Part shown: in pieces, positions 1 through 8,469 of the stretch
Position numbering within the stretch: position 1 is the stretch's first letter
How the letters are laid out: every line of letters begins with the position of its first letter
Assembly: GCF_006740045.1 (NCBI RefSeq)
Contig: NZ_AP019749.1
Coordinates: 2,003,001-2,067,000 of the forward strand
Direction of reading: 5' to 3'
Length of the DNA: 64,000 nucleotides
Origin: Comamonas terrigena NBRC 13299
Lineage (GTDB): Bacteria > Pseudomonadota > Gammaproteobacteria > Burkholderiales > Burkholderiaceae_C
Made by a program: the position numbers and the translations under genes
Notes under the pieces: generated by a model
Seen by the model: only the letters and a program-made list of their open reading frames with translations
Told to the model about the DNA's origin: nothing
Database searches by the model: none

Positions 1-86
1 AGGGCAAATGCCAGTTGTCAGCACTTTGTTTCAATCAAGTCCAAGGGGAAACCACCCCGATTCAGTGACCCAAAGGAAACACCAAG

Positions 87-689
87 ATGAAGAAGACTCT
101 GCTGGCAATTGCCGCTCTGACTGCCCTGACCTCCGGTGCTGCAATGGCGCAGCAGCAAGACGGCAACTGGATGGTGCGCGTGCGCGCCGTTCACCTGGAC
201 AGCGCTAACAAGGACTCCACCGGTCTGGGCTTGTCGATCAACAACAAGACGATGCCCGAGTTCGACATCTCTTACTTCTTCACGCCGAACATCGCTGCCG
301 AGCTGATCCTGACCTACCCCCAGAAGCATGACGTGCGTTCCAGCGCACTGGGCGGCAAGATCGGTACCCTGAAGCACCTGCCTCCCACCCTGCTGGCCCA
401 GTACCACTTCACCAACTTCGGTGCCTTCAAGCCTTATGTGGGCGCTGGTATCAACTACACCCGCTTCTCCAGCGTGGACATTGCTGACGGCGCTGCCGAC
501 GTGAAGCGCAACAGCTGGGGTGGTGCCCTGCAAGTGGGTTTCGACTATGCGCTGGACAAGAACTGGTCCATCAACTTTGACGTGAAGAAGCTCTACCTCA
601 AGACCGACGTGAGCCTGGCTGGTTCGAAGATCGGCACCCTGAAGGTCGACCCCGTGCTGGTCGGCGTGGGCGTGGGCTACCGCTTCTAA
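87..689 (+). CDS. ompW: OmpW family outer-membrane beta-barrel protein
   Basis: This 200-residue protein has a Sec signal peptide (positively charged MKK, a hydrophobic core and an AMA-Q cleavage site near residue 21). The mature part looks like the eight-stranded OmpW barrel: alternating strands, the segment YVGAGINYTRF, and a C-terminal aromatic ending GVGVGYRF that fits recognition by the BAM machinery. OmpW proteins sit in the outer membrane and pass small hydrophobic or charged solutes; the physiological substrate cannot be read from sequence. The start is supported by AAAGGAAA about 8 bases upstream of the ATG. It is monocistronic, closed by a strong terminator about 20 bases after the stop. 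Family assignment is firm, function only general. Confidence 0.93.
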   Translation: MKKTLLAIAALTALTSGAAMAQQQDGNWMVRVRAVHLDSANKDSTGLGLSINNKTMPEFDISYFFTPNIAAELILTYPQKHDVRSSALGGKIGTLKHLPPTLLAQYHFTNFGAFKPYVGAGINYTRFSSVDIADGAADVKRNSWGGALQVGFDYALDKNWSINFDVKKLYLKTDVSLAGSKIGTLKVDPVLVGVGVGYRF

Positions 690-710
690 GCTGTACGCTG
701 GATCCTTCCA

Positions 711-739
711 AAAACCGCTGCCTTGGCAGCGGTTTTTTT
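711..739 (+). terminator. Rho-independent terminator of ompW
   Basis: Near-perfect stem AAAACCGCTGCC / GGCAGCGGTTTT with a tiny loop, followed by T residues, 21 bases after the ompW stop. Confidence 0.88.
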
Positions 740-900
740 ATGCCTGCGCTGCCTCTCGCGGTCGGAATGCCCTGAGCCCGTAGAAATGGGTCGTCACGGT
801 TTGGCGAGCAGTCGAAGTGCCGGTGATGGATTGGGGAAAGGCTGGTGGCGTGGGGATCAGGCGGTTGCTTTGGGCAAGGTTGCCAGGCACACCGCCGACT

Positions 901-1644
901 TCAAACGCCCAGTGCCTGACCGACCAGACACAGCCCGCTGACCACCAGCAGTCCGCAGATCACCCGGCGCAATGCGCCAGGGGAAACACAGCGTGCTAAG
1001 CGATTGCCCAGCAGCACGCCGGCGACGGCCACACCCATCAGCAGCAACCACCGCTGCCACAGTTCGGCCTGTGACAGGCGCCCGGATGCGCCCATGGTCA
1101 GCAGCACGGTGCAGGCGCTGGCGGCAATCACCACCGGTGTGGTGGCACGCAAGGCCTGCATGTCGGGCAGTCGGCGGCTGAGCCAGGCGACGACCAAGGG
1201 GCCGGCCGTGCCAAACAGCATTTCCACCAGGCCGATGGCGCCACCCATGGCCGCAGCCCAAGGGGTGGAGGCTGCGCTGCCCGTACGCAGAGGGGCCGGA
1301 GCGGCGCGCAGTGCGTGCAGACCCACGGCGGCCACATAAGCCCCCAGCACCAGCAAAGGCCAGCGTGCCGACAGCACCTGGCTGAGCCACAGGCCGGCCA
1401 GGGCGCCGGCGACCAGGCCCGGCAGCAGGCGGCGCAGTTCGGTCATGTTCACCTGGCGCAGATTCAGCCCACCGTGCAACAGGGATGCAGGCACATCCAG
1501 CAGCAGGGTCAGGGCCACTACCTCCGGCAGCGGCCAATGCCAGGCCAGTAAAGGCACGATCACCAGAGCCGAGCCAAAGCCGGTGATGCCCAGCACCACA
1601 TAACCCGCCAGCACGACGGCGGCGGGGTAGAGCAGCTCGGGCAT
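901..1644 (-). CDS. TauE/SafE family sulfite/organic-anion permease
   Basis: A 247-residue integral membrane protein with about eight predicted helices and the duplicated TauE/SafE pattern: an N-terminal GITGFGSALVIVPLL loop and a second-half GLVEMLFGTAGPLVVAWL. Family members export sulfite, sulfonates or other small organic anions across the inner membrane. Its ATG overlaps the stop of the upstream M81 peptidase gene by one base (TGATG), so it is probably translationally coupled and belongs to the bug-mlrC-tauE operon. The context suggests movement of the same small carboxylate or amide compound handled by the neighbours; that is inference. Confidence 0.88.
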   Translation of the reverse strand: MPELLYPAAVVLAGYVVLGITGFGSALVIVPLLAWHWPLPEVVALTLLLDVPASLLHGGLNLRQVNMTELRRLLPGLVAGALAGLWLSQVLSARWPLLVLGAYVAAVGLHALRAAPAPLRTGSAASTPWAAAMGGAIGLVEMLFGTAGPLVVAWLSRRLPDMQALRATTPVVIAASACTVLLTMGASGRLSQAELWQRWLLLMGVAVAGVLLGNRLARCVSPGALRRVICGLLVVSGLCLVGQALGV

Positions 1645-3197
1645 CAGGCCACAGCGCCAGAGGTCATGGGCGGCATTGCAGCGGGCCAGCTCTCTGTCTG
1701 CTCCAGCCCGACATCGGCATCCAGCGGGTACATCGGACGGGGCAACTGCTGGAAGGGGAACAGGCTGTAGTCCGAGCTGCAGACACCCAGACCGCTGACC
1801 AGCACGATGTGCCTGGCAAACGGCTCAAAGCCGGCGCGGAAATGCTGGCGCGACTTGAGCAGCACGTACCTGGCCTGGGCTGGATCCACGCCGGCATGGG
1901 TAAAGACGCCGGTGTCGTAGGGCTCCTGCGGGCGCTCGGAGATGAAGATGCGCACCGTGCCTACACGCAGCACGGCCGTGCGGCCCAGGCTCAGGCGCAT
2001 GCCGGTGTACATGGGGCCGGTGACGGTGTAGTCGCCATCGGTCAGCCGCTCCACCACTCCGCACAGCCGCAGTGGCTGGCCCTGCAATTGCAAGGCAGGC
2101 ATATCGGTCTTGCCGCCCACGTCCAGCGTCACTTCGGCACCCACGCCGGCGTCAAACAGTGTGGCCACGCTGGCCGGGTCACAGAACGGGCCCGCCACCA
2201 CATCTTCCAGGCCCTGTGCCAGCACTTCCTGCAGCACCGCCATGATGTCGGTGGTACCGCCGGCGCCGCAGTTGTCGCCGTGGTCCACCAGGATCACCGG
2301 GCCCTGCGGCAGGCGCTTGGCCTGGGCAATCGATTCGGCCACTGGCGCGGCGGGAAAGACAAAGTCCGCGCGGCGCGCCCAGGCCAGGGTGCACAGCTCG
2401 TCCAGCAGTTGCTGGCCTTGCGCCAGGCGATCGCGCTCGGTCACGATGACCACGGAGAAGCCGGCGCAGGGAATGTCGGACAGCGGAAAACCGCCAAACA
2501 CCGAGGCGTTGCAGACCTCGCCGTCACGCTCCGCCTGCATGGCGCGGTCCATGATGTCTTTCATGGGCTGCATGGCCGGTGTCTGGCGCAGCATATGGGT
2601 CAGCATGGGCAGGCGGCGCCACAGCAGCACCGGGGCGCTGCGGCGCTCCAGCAGCGCGCGGATGCTGCGGCCCACGCGGGCCCCGGTTTCGTACACATCC
2701 ACATGTGGGTAGGTGCAGTAGCCGGCGATGGCCGTGGCGTGGCGGATGAGTTCGCGGCTGAAGTTGGCATGGAAGTCCAGCGCCACGCCGATGGGCAGGC
2801 CTGCCGGGGTGCAGGCGCGCAGGCGGCGCAGCAACTCGCCTTCGGCGTCGGCATAGCCGTCCACCACCATGGCGCCATGCAGGTCCAGCAAGATGGCATC
2901 GCAGCCTTGCTTGGCGCTGTGCACCACGGTGTCGCACAGGTGCTCGAAGGCTTCGCGTGTCACCAGGCCGCTGGGCACAGCGTTGGCGCAGACGGCAAAG
3001 TCCACGTCAGCGCCCATGTCGCGGGCCAGATCGAGGTAGGCGGCGGCAGCGCTGTTGGTGCCCTCGCAGGCCATGCGGGCGGCATCGCCGTAGGCGGGGC
3101 CGTTCAAGGTGGTACCGCGGCGAAAGTCGCTCAGCTGCGTGGGTACGGGCGAGAAGGTGTTGGTTTCGTGGCGAATCAGTGCAATGACGAATTTCAT
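1644..3197 (-). CDS. M81 family metallopeptidase (MlrC-like)
   Basis: A 517-residue protein matching the MlrC/M81 family (DUF1485 plus MlrC C-terminal domain). The start MKFVIALIRHETNTFSP carries the conserved HETNTFSP motif. Residues around 105 (LDLHGAM) and 143 (LDFHANFS) supply the Asp/His metal ligands, and LVDHGDNCGAGGTTD near residue 280 is the second conserved block. The family is named after microcystinase C, which degrades linearised microcystin; most homologues act on unknown small amides or peptides. It is preceded by a Bug receptor gene 15 bases away and overlaps the TauE/SafE gene by one base. The substrate is unknown; microcystin should not be assumed. Confidence 0.9.
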   Translation of the reverse strand: MKFVIALIRHETNTFSPVPTQLSDFRRGTTLNGPAYGDAARMACEGTNSAAAAYLDLARDMGADVDFAVCANAVPSGLVTREAFEHLCDTVVHSAKQGCDAILLDLHGAMVVDGYADAEGELLRRLRACTPAGLPIGVALDFHANFSRELIRHATAIAGYCTYPHVDVYETGARVGRSIRALLERRSAPVLLWRRLPMLTHMLRQTPAMQPMKDIMDRAMQAERDGEVCNASVFGGFPLSDIPCAGFSVVIVTERDRLAQGQQLLDELCTLAWARRADFVFPAAPVAESIAQAKRLPQGPVILVDHGDNCGAGGTTDIMAVLQEVLAQGLEDVVAGPFCDPASVATLFDAGVGAEVTLDVGGKTDMPALQLQGQPLRLCGVVERLTDGDYTVTGPMYTGMRLSLGRTAVLRVGTVRIFISERPQEPYDTGVFTHAGVDPAQARYVLLKSRQHFRAGFEPFARHIVLVSGLGVCSSDYSLFPFQQLPRPMYPLDADVGLEQTESWPAAMPPMTSGAVA

Positions 3198-3212
3198 GTG
3201 TCAGCCCGTTGC

Positions 3213-4205
3213 TTATTGTTTTTCCAGACCCGATTTCTCGACCAGCGCGCCGTAGCGCCGGGTTTCCTGCTGCAAGAAGGCCTTGGCCTTGGCGGGCTCC
3301 AGCAGCACGGTGTCCAGGCAGAGCATGTCCATGGTCCTGGTGAAGTCCTCCTCTTTGGCGCCGGCCTTGAGGATGTCGTAGAGCTTGTCGATGACGGGCT
3401 GGGGCGTGCCGCTGCGCATGACCACGGACAGGTTGGACTGCACGTTCAGTGCCTTGGGGTTCTGCTCACTTTGGGCTGTGGCCTTGGGAAATTCCTTGAG
3501 TGTGCGGCTTTGCAGCACGGCCACGGGCAGCACGCGGCCGCTGCGGGCGTGGGCGACGGAGGAGCCGACCACGTCCACATGCGCATCGGTGTGGCCGCCG
3601 ATCAGGTCGGCCACGGCAGGGGGCGATCCGCGGTAGGGCACGATTTCGAACTTCAGTCCGTTTTCGCGGCGCCAGCTGTCCAGGGCCAGATAGGCGGCTC
3701 CGCCAATGGTGTTGACGCTGATGGACACCTTGCCAGGCCGGGCCTGGATGGCCTGCACCAGGTCGTCCAGGCTCTTGTAAGGCCCCTGTCCATTGACGAT
3801 CAGCCAGTGCGGGTAGGTATTGAGCACGGTCACCGGGGTGAAGTCGCGGTCGCCGTCGTAGCGCGCGTCCTTGAGCAACCAGCGGTTGATGTTCAGCGTG
3901 TTGTCGCTGGCCAGGAACACGGTGTGGCCGTCGGCCGGCTCGCGCATCACGGCCAGGGCGCCGGGTACGGTGGCACCACCGGTGACGTTCTCCACCACCA
4001 CGCTCACCTTGGGGAAGGCTTTGCCCAGCTTGTGGGCCACCAGGCGGCCCATGACGTCGGCCGTGCCGCCTGGCGGGTAGGGCACTACCACCTTGATGGT
4101 GCGGCGGGGCCAGTCGGTTTGCGCGTGGGCAGCGGACATGCCCAGCACGGGGGGGAGGCAGGTGGTGAGGGCCAGGCCAACAATCTGGCGGCGAGAGGGG
4201 TGCAT
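3213..4205 (-). CDS. Bug/TctC family tripartite tricarboxylate transporter substrate-binding protein
   Basis: A 330-residue periplasmic receptor with a signal peptide carrying a twin-arginine-like RRQIVGLALTT start and an AHA-Q cleavage site. The mature segment begins WPRRTIKVVVPYPPGGTADVMGRL, the signature of Bug receptors, which bind carboxylates such as tricarboxylates, aromatic acids and amino acids. I chose the ATG at 4205 because it follows AAGGAG at good spacing; the longer frame to 4271 would overlap the divergent LysR promoter. No TctA/TctB membrane partner lies nearby, as is usual for orphan Bug genes. It heads the bug-mlrC-tauE operon and probably delivers or senses the compound processed by the M81 enzyme (inference). 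Confidence 0.93.
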   Translation of the reverse strand: MHPSRRQIVGLALTTCLPPVLGMSAAHAQTDWPRRTIKVVVPYPPGGTADVMGRLVAHKLGKAFPKVSVVVENVTGGATVPGALAVMREPADGHTVFLASDNTLNINRWLLKDARYDGDRDFTPVTVLNTYPHWLIVNGQGPYKSLDDLVQAIQARPGKVSISVNTIGGAAYLALDSWRRENGLKFEIVPYRGSPPAVADLIGGHTDAHVDVVGSSVAHARSGRVLPVAVLQSRTLKEFPKATAQSEQNPKALNVQSNLSVVMRSGTPQPVIDKLYDILKAGAKEEDFTRTMDMLCLDTVLLEPAKAKAFLQQETRRYGALVEKSGLEKQ

Positions 4206-4275
4206 GCGTGTCTCCTTGTTATCTATTGCCGGTATGCGAGGTAGGCAACGCGGCGGAGTATAGAAACGCATGTCG

Positions 4276-4301
4276 ATAAGGTCTAATATATATAAGGTCT
4301 A
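4276..4301. promoter_or_regulatory. Repeated ATAAGGTCTA sites in the bug/lysR divergent promoter
   Basis: ATAAGGTCTA occurs at 4276-4285 and again at 4292-4301, 16 bases apart, inside an unusually AT-rich stretch between the divergent bug and lysR genes. A TTTATATAAA palindrome follows at 4305-4314. The placement fits binding by the neighbouring LysR protein and/or the promoter itself. Function is inferred from position only. Confidence 0.45.
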
Positions 4302-4320
4302 TTGTTTATATAAAAACTAT

Positions 4321-5223
4321 ATGGATGAGCACCGTCTGAAATGCTTTGTCGCGGTTTACGAGCAAGGCAGTGTGTCGGCTGCGGCCGAGCGCCTGCACAT
4401 GACCCAGCCGCCTTTGAGCATCTTGCTGCGCAAGCTCGAGGAAGAGCTGAAAGTGAGTCTGTTCGACCGTAGCGGCCATCGCCTGGTGCCGACCGCCACG
4501 GGAGAGCTGTTCTATCTGCGTGCCAAGGCATTGCAGGCCAGTTTGCAGGCCGTGCGGCGTGAGCTGCGCGAGGCAGAACAGGGATCGCGCGGCACCGTGC
4601 ACGTAGGCTGTGCCACGGCGGCCAGCCTGTTTCTGATGCCCCGGGTGATGGAGCAGCTGATGGCGTGTGATCTGAAGATCACCGTGCATGTGCACGAGGG
4701 CGAGACAGGCTACATGCTGCAGCGTTTGCGGGAGCGCAGCCTGGATCTGATCATCTGCCGCAGCCAGTACACGGCGCCGGAGCTGCAGAACCTGGAGATC
4801 ATGAACGAGCCGCTGCGGGTGGCGCTGCCTCCACAGCACCCGCTGTGCGAACACGCGCAGGTGCCGCTGGCGGCGCTGCGCCATGAACGCTTTCTGCTGC
4901 ACAGCTCACTGCTGGGCACGGGCATTTCGGACATGTTGCTGCGCGCCTGCCAGCAGGCCGGATTCACCCCGGAAGTGGCATATTGGGGCGTGGAGACCCT
5001 GCCCATGCTGTTGATGGTGCAAAAAGGATTGGGCGTGGCGTTTGCCCCCGAAAGCTTTGCCCAACTGGGTATGCAGGGTCTGCCCGCGCTGGTGCCGCTG
5101 CAGGATGCCGGGCTGCGCACGCACCTGAACCTGATCTGGCAGCGCGCGCATGCGCTGCCCCCCGCGGCCGAGCGGCTCAAGGCGCTGATTCTGGCGCAAT
5201 GCGGGGTGCAGCCGGCAGGGTGA
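4321..5223 (+). CDS. LysR family transcriptional regulator
   Basis: A 300-residue LysR regulator. The N-terminal winged HTH covers about residues 4-62 (LKCFVAVYEQGSVSAAAERL... TQPPLSILLRKLEEEL) and a periplasmic-binding-like effector domain runs from about 90. I chose ATG 4321 because LysR proteins start a few residues before this motif; an in-frame ATG at 4270 would add 17 residues lying in the promoter. It is divergent from the bug-mlrC-tauE operon, so it is probably the local activator responding to the substrate of that pathway (inference). A hairpin that also ends yccA lies downstream. Confidence 0.9.
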   Translation: MDEHRLKCFVAVYEQGSVSAAAERLHMTQPPLSILLRKLEEELKVSLFDRSGHRLVPTATGELFYLRAKALQASLQAVRRELREAEQGSRGTVHVGCATAASLFLMPRVMEQLMACDLKITVHVHEGETGYMLQRLRERSLDLIICRSQYTAPELQNLEIMNEPLRVALPPQHPLCEHAQVPLAALRHERFLLHSSLLGTGISDMLLRACQQAGFTPEVAYWGVETLPMLLMVQKGLGVAFAPESFAQLGMQGLPALVPLQDAGLRTHLNLIWQRAHALPPAAERLKALILAQCGVQPAG

Positions 5224-5266
5224 GGGGCGTGTTGCTCGGACTGCCGGCGCAGGGTGCGCGCCCATG

Positions 5267-5290
5267 AAAAAGGCACGCCGTAGCGTGCCT
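5267..5290 (-). terminator. Terminator of the yccA-like gene
   Basis: Perfect 8-bp stem AGGCACGC/GCGTGCCT with a 4-base loop; on the minus strand it is followed by a T run (A run at 5267-5271). A second perfect hairpin, CCCTCTGC/GCAGAGGG at 5301-5320, lies just before it and lacks a T run. Confidence 0.75.
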
Positions 5291-5335
5291 GGGTGTGGGT
5301 CCCTCTGCGCATGCAGAGGGTGGCCGGTGTGCCGC

Positions 5336-6028
5336 TTACTCGCGTTCGCCGCCCATGATGCCCAGCAGGGCAAGCAGGCTCTGGAACACATTGAAGATGT
5401 CCAGGTACAGCGACAGCGTGGCGCTGATGTAGTTGGTTTCGCCGCCGTCGATGATCTGCTTGAGGTCATACAGCATGTAGGCGGAAAAGATGCCGATGGC
5501 CAGCATCGAGATGGCCATCATGCCGGCGGTGGAGCCCACGAACACGTTGATGACCGAGCCCACCAGCAGCACCATGGCGCCGACGAACAGCCATTTGCCC
5601 ATGCCCGACAGGTCGCGCTTGATCACAGTGGCCAGCGAGGCCATCACGAAGAACACGCCGGCCGTGCCCGCAAAGGCGGTCATGATCAGCTCGGAGCCGT
5701 TCTTGAAGCCCAGCACCATGGCAATCATGCGCGAGAGCATCAGGCCCATGAAGAAGGTGAAGGCCAGCAGCACGGGCACGCCGGCGGCGGAGTTCTTGGT
5801 CTTTTCGATCGCGAACATGAAGCCGAAGGCACCGACCATGAACACGATCAGGCCCAGGCCGCCGGAGAGCGAGCGGGTGATGCCGGTGGACACGCCGATC
5901 CAGGCGCCCAGCACGGTGGGCAGCAGGCTCAGCGCCAGCAGCCAGTAGGTGTTGCGCAGCACCTTGTGGCGCTGCTGCTGCGAGATGGCAACGCCAGCAG
6001 TGTCCCAAGAGGTGACGTGATCATTCAT
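5336..6028 (-). CDS. Bax inhibitor-1/YccA family membrane protein
   Basis: A 230-residue, roughly seven-helix inner-membrane protein of the BI-1/YccA/YbhL family. Characteristic blocks include NTYWLLALSLLPTVLGAW near the start, a GFMFAIEK loop, SAYMLYDLKQIIDGG and the C-terminal SLYLDIFNVFQSLLALLG. YccA in E. coli interacts with the FtsH protease; the wider family includes pH-dependent calcium-leak channels. No partner gene is adjacent. It is monocistronic with its own terminator. Confidence 0.92.
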   Translation of the reverse strand: MNDHVTSWDTAGVAISQQQRHKVLRNTYWLLALSLLPTVLGAWIGVSTGITRSLSGGLGLIVFMVGAFGFMFAIEKTKNSAAGVPVLLAFTFFMGLMLSRMIAMVLGFKNGSELIMTAFAGTAGVFFVMASLATVIKRDLSGMGKWLFVGAMVLLVGSVINVFVGSTAGMMAISMLAIGIFSAYMLYDLKQIIDGGETNYISATLSLYLDIFNVFQSLLALLGIMGGERE

Positions 6029-6239
6029 GGATAGGTTTCTCCTGTGTGTGGCTGCCGTTCAGGCAGTCCAGTGAATATGAGGGTGGAGGAAGGAAAGCGC
6101 AAGGGCCATGCGCTGGCACCCGTGGATGGACCTGGGCATTTTTAGGTTGTAATGTTTTGCGCTCAGGGTCGCTTTCGGTCCGGGTTTGCACATTATGCTG
6201 GTTGCTTCCTACTCAGCGCAAATTTCTGCCTTACAGACC

Positions 6240-6647
6240 ATGAAGACCAAGCACGAACTCGAACTGTCCGACGTCAAGAAGATCGCCGCCGCCGCCGAGG
6301 CCGAGGCCCTCAAGAACAAGTGGGCTGTGACCATCTCCATCGTCGACGATGGCGGCCACCTGCTGTGGCTGCAGCGCATGGACGGCGCCGCGCCCATCTC
6401 CTCGCACATCTCGCCTGCCAAGGCCCGCACGGCCGCCGTGGGTCGCAAGGACACCAAGGCGTTTGAAGACATGATCAACAATGGCCGCACCGCTTTCCTG
6501 AGCGCGCCGTTTGTCGACGGCCTGCTGGAAGGTGGCGTGGCCATCGTCAAGGACGGCCAGGTGCTGGGCGCCGTGGGCGTGTCCGGTGTGAAGGCCAGCG
6601 AAGATGCACAGGTGGCCAGCGCCGGTATTGCGGCCCTGGGGCTGTAA
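6240..6647 (+). CDS. GlcG/HbpS family heme-degrading-domain protein (DUF336)
   Basis: A 135-residue protein of the GlcG/HbpS family: ELELSDVKKIAAAAEAEALKN, then VTISIVDDGGHLLWLQRMDGA and a C-terminal LLEGGVAIVKDGQVLGAVGVSG. HbpS from Streptomyces binds heme and regulates a two-component system; GlcG is encoded with glycolate oxidase. Here it is a single gene with no glc or heme neighbours, so the role is unknown. I prefer ATG 6240 to the in-frame ATG at 6186, because the family begins near MKTKHELELSD. A very strong terminator follows. Confidence 0.85.
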   Translation: MKTKHELELSDVKKIAAAAEAEALKNKWAVTISIVDDGGHLLWLQRMDGAAPISSHISPAKARTAAVGRKDTKAFEDMINNGRTAFLSAPFVDGLLEGGVAIVKDGQVLGAVGVSGVKASEDAQVASAGIAALGL

Positions 6648-6701
6648 GCAGCCAGGCTTTCCGCCTCGCCGGCTGCTGTGCGCTTTCAAGCGCACCGGCG
6701 G

Positions 6702-6743
6702 CCACCAACAAAAAGAGCGCTTCGGCGCTCTTTTTGTTGGTGG
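6702..6743 (+). terminator. Exceptionally long UUCG-capped terminator hairpin
   Basis: Perfect 19-bp stem, CCACCAACAAAAAGAGCGC with its exact complement, closed by a TTCG tetraloop. It contains internal A5/T5 tracts, so the inner part can act as a terminator in either direction. Confidence 0.85.
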
Positions 6744-6905
6744 AGGCATCTGGGAGGCGGCGGTCATGGCCGGAAGGCCGCCCGATGCGCACTACATACC
6801 ATACCGCGTAACGGCAGCTTTATCCCGCAGTCCGCAGGCGTGCCTGACTGGCGTGGTTGACGTAGCTGGCGCGGCGGGTGCAGCCGTGAAGCATGGTCAA
6901 GCATG

Positions 6906-6927
6906 AAAAAAGAGCGCCGAAGCGCTC
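6906..6927 (-). terminator. Terminator of metY
   Basis: GAGCGC/GCGCTC stem with a TTCG loop on the minus strand, followed by a T run (A run at 6906-6911), 28 bases beyond the metY stop. Confidence 0.75.
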
Positions 6928-6954
6928 CTTATGGGGAGGGCGGGCAGGGCGCTC

Positions 6955-8232
6955 TCAGACCTGGGCCAAGGCCTGCTCCAGATCGGCCAGCAGGTCGTCG
7001 ATGTGCTCAATGCCCACGGACAGGCGCACCATGCCTTCGGTGACGCCGGCCTTGGCCAGCTCGGCGGGGTCCAGCTGGCGGTGGGTGGTCGAGGCCGGGT
7101 GGGTGGCCAGCGACTTGGCATCGCCAATGTTCACCAGGCGCGTGAACAGCTGCAGGGCATCGAGGAAGCGCGCTCCGGCGGCGCGGCCTTCGCTGCCCTT
7201 GAGGCTGAACGACATAATGCCCGAGGCGCGGCCGCCCGACTGCTTTTGCACGATGGCATGGTCGGGATGGTCTTTCAGGCCGGCATAGCGCACCCATTCC
7301 ACCTTGGGGTGGTTTTGCAGTGTTTCTGCAATCTTCTGCGTGTTTTCGCAGATGCGGTCCATGCGCAGGGCCAGGGTTTCAATGCCTTGCAGGATCTGGA
7401 AGGCGTTTTGGGGCGAGATGGCGGCGCCCATGTTGCGCAGCGGCACCACGCGGGCACGGCCGATGAAGGCGGCGGGGCCTAGCGCCTCGGTATAGACCAC
7501 GCCGTGGTAGCTCACGTCGGGCTCGTTCAGGCGCTTGAAGCGGGCCTTGTGCTCGGCCCAGGGGAATTTGCCGCTGTCCACGATGGCGCCGCCCACGCTG
7601 GTGCCGTGGCCGCCCAGGTATTTGGTCAGCGAGTGCACGACGATGTCGGCGCCATGCTCAAACGGACGCAGCAGATAGGGCGAGGGCACGGTGTTGTCCA
7701 CGATCAGCGGCACGCCATGCTGGTGGGCCACATCGGCCAGTGCACGGATGTCGGTCACGTTGCCCAGCGGATTGCCGATGGATTCGATGAACACGGCCTT
7801 GGTCTTGCCGTCGATCAGCTTGCCGAAGCTGGCCGGATCGCGCGGATCGGCGAAGCGCACCTCGATGCCTTGCTGCGGAAAGGTGTGGGCAAACAGGTTG
7901 TAGGTGCCGCCATAGAGCGTGCTGGCGGACACGATGTTGTCGCCGGCTTCGGCCAGGGTCTGGATGGCGGCAGTGATGGCGGCCATGCCCGATGCCACGG
8001 CCAATGCGGCAATGCCGCCTTCCAGGGCCGCAACGCGCTTTTCCAGCACGTCGGTGGTGGGATTCATGATGCGGGTATAGATATTGCCCGGCACCTTCAG
8101 GTCGAACAGATCAGCGCCATGCTGGGCGCTGTCGAATGCGTAGGCCACCGTCTGGTAGATGGGCACAGCCACGGCCTTGGTGGTGGGGTCGGGGGCGTAA
8201 CCGGCGTGAACGGCAAGGGTCTCGAGGCGCAT
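6955..8232 (-). CDS. metY: O-acetylhomoserine aminocarboxypropyltransferase (sulfhydrylase)
   Basis: A 425-residue PLP enzyme of the Cys/Met metabolism family. It makes homocysteine from O-acetylhomoserine and sulfide in direct-sulfhydrylation methionine synthesis. The start [15 protein letters not shown] and [23 protein letters not shown] are typical of MetY, and the PLP lysine is in [17 protein letters not shown]. The ATG at 8232 matches the family N-terminus; the longer frame to 8364 has no support. Length and the [10 protein letters not shown] insertion fit MetY better than cystathionine gamma-synthase. It is transcribed alone, divergent from the first diguanylate cyclase. Confidence 0.93.
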   Translation of the reverse strand: MRLETLAVHAGYAPDPTTKAVAVPIYQTVAYAFDSAQHGADLFDLKVPGNIYTRIMNPTTDVLEKRVAALEGGIAALAVASGMAAITAAIQTLAEAGDNIVSASTLYGGTYNLFAHTFPQQGIEVRFADPRDPASFGKLIDGKTKAVFIESIGNPLGNVTDIRALADVAHQHGVPLIVDNTVPSPYLLRPFEHGADIVVHSLTKYLGGHGTSVGGAIVDSGKFPWAEHKARFKRLNEPDVSYHGVVYTEALGPAAFIGRARVVPLRNMGAAISPQNAFQILQGIETLALRMDRICENTQKIAETLQNHPKVEWVRYAGLKDHPDHAIVQKQSGGRASGIMSFSLKGSEGRAAGARFLDALQLFTRLVNIGDAKSLATHPASTTHRQLDPAELAKAGVTEGMVRLSVGIEHIDDLLADLEQALAQV

Positions 8233-8469
8233 GGATGTCTCTTTCTGGTGGTCTGCGAAAAAGGAGTGGAGCCAGGTATCGCACCGGCCGCGAGGGCCTG
8301 CTGTGACCGCTGGTCCGGCATAGCTGCGGCGATTATGCAAGGGGCCCTGCGCAGAACGAACCAAGCTTTAGCTATGTGCTTATGGGGCTGGCCCCACGGT
8401 CTTTCCGGATGGGTGGCAGCACTTGGATACACTTGTTTACCTTCTTCCTTCTGTGCAGGCCCTGCATCG

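Noticed and set aside
1809..4244. 811-residue plus-strand ORF
   Set aside because: Antisense to the M81 peptidase and Bug genes; Gln/His/Gly/Ala-rich shadow composition with no domains.
7504..8469. N-terminal extension of the first diguanylate cyclase by 322 residues
   Set aside because: It lies antisense to metY and has no similarity to the paralogue, so GTG 8470 is preferred.
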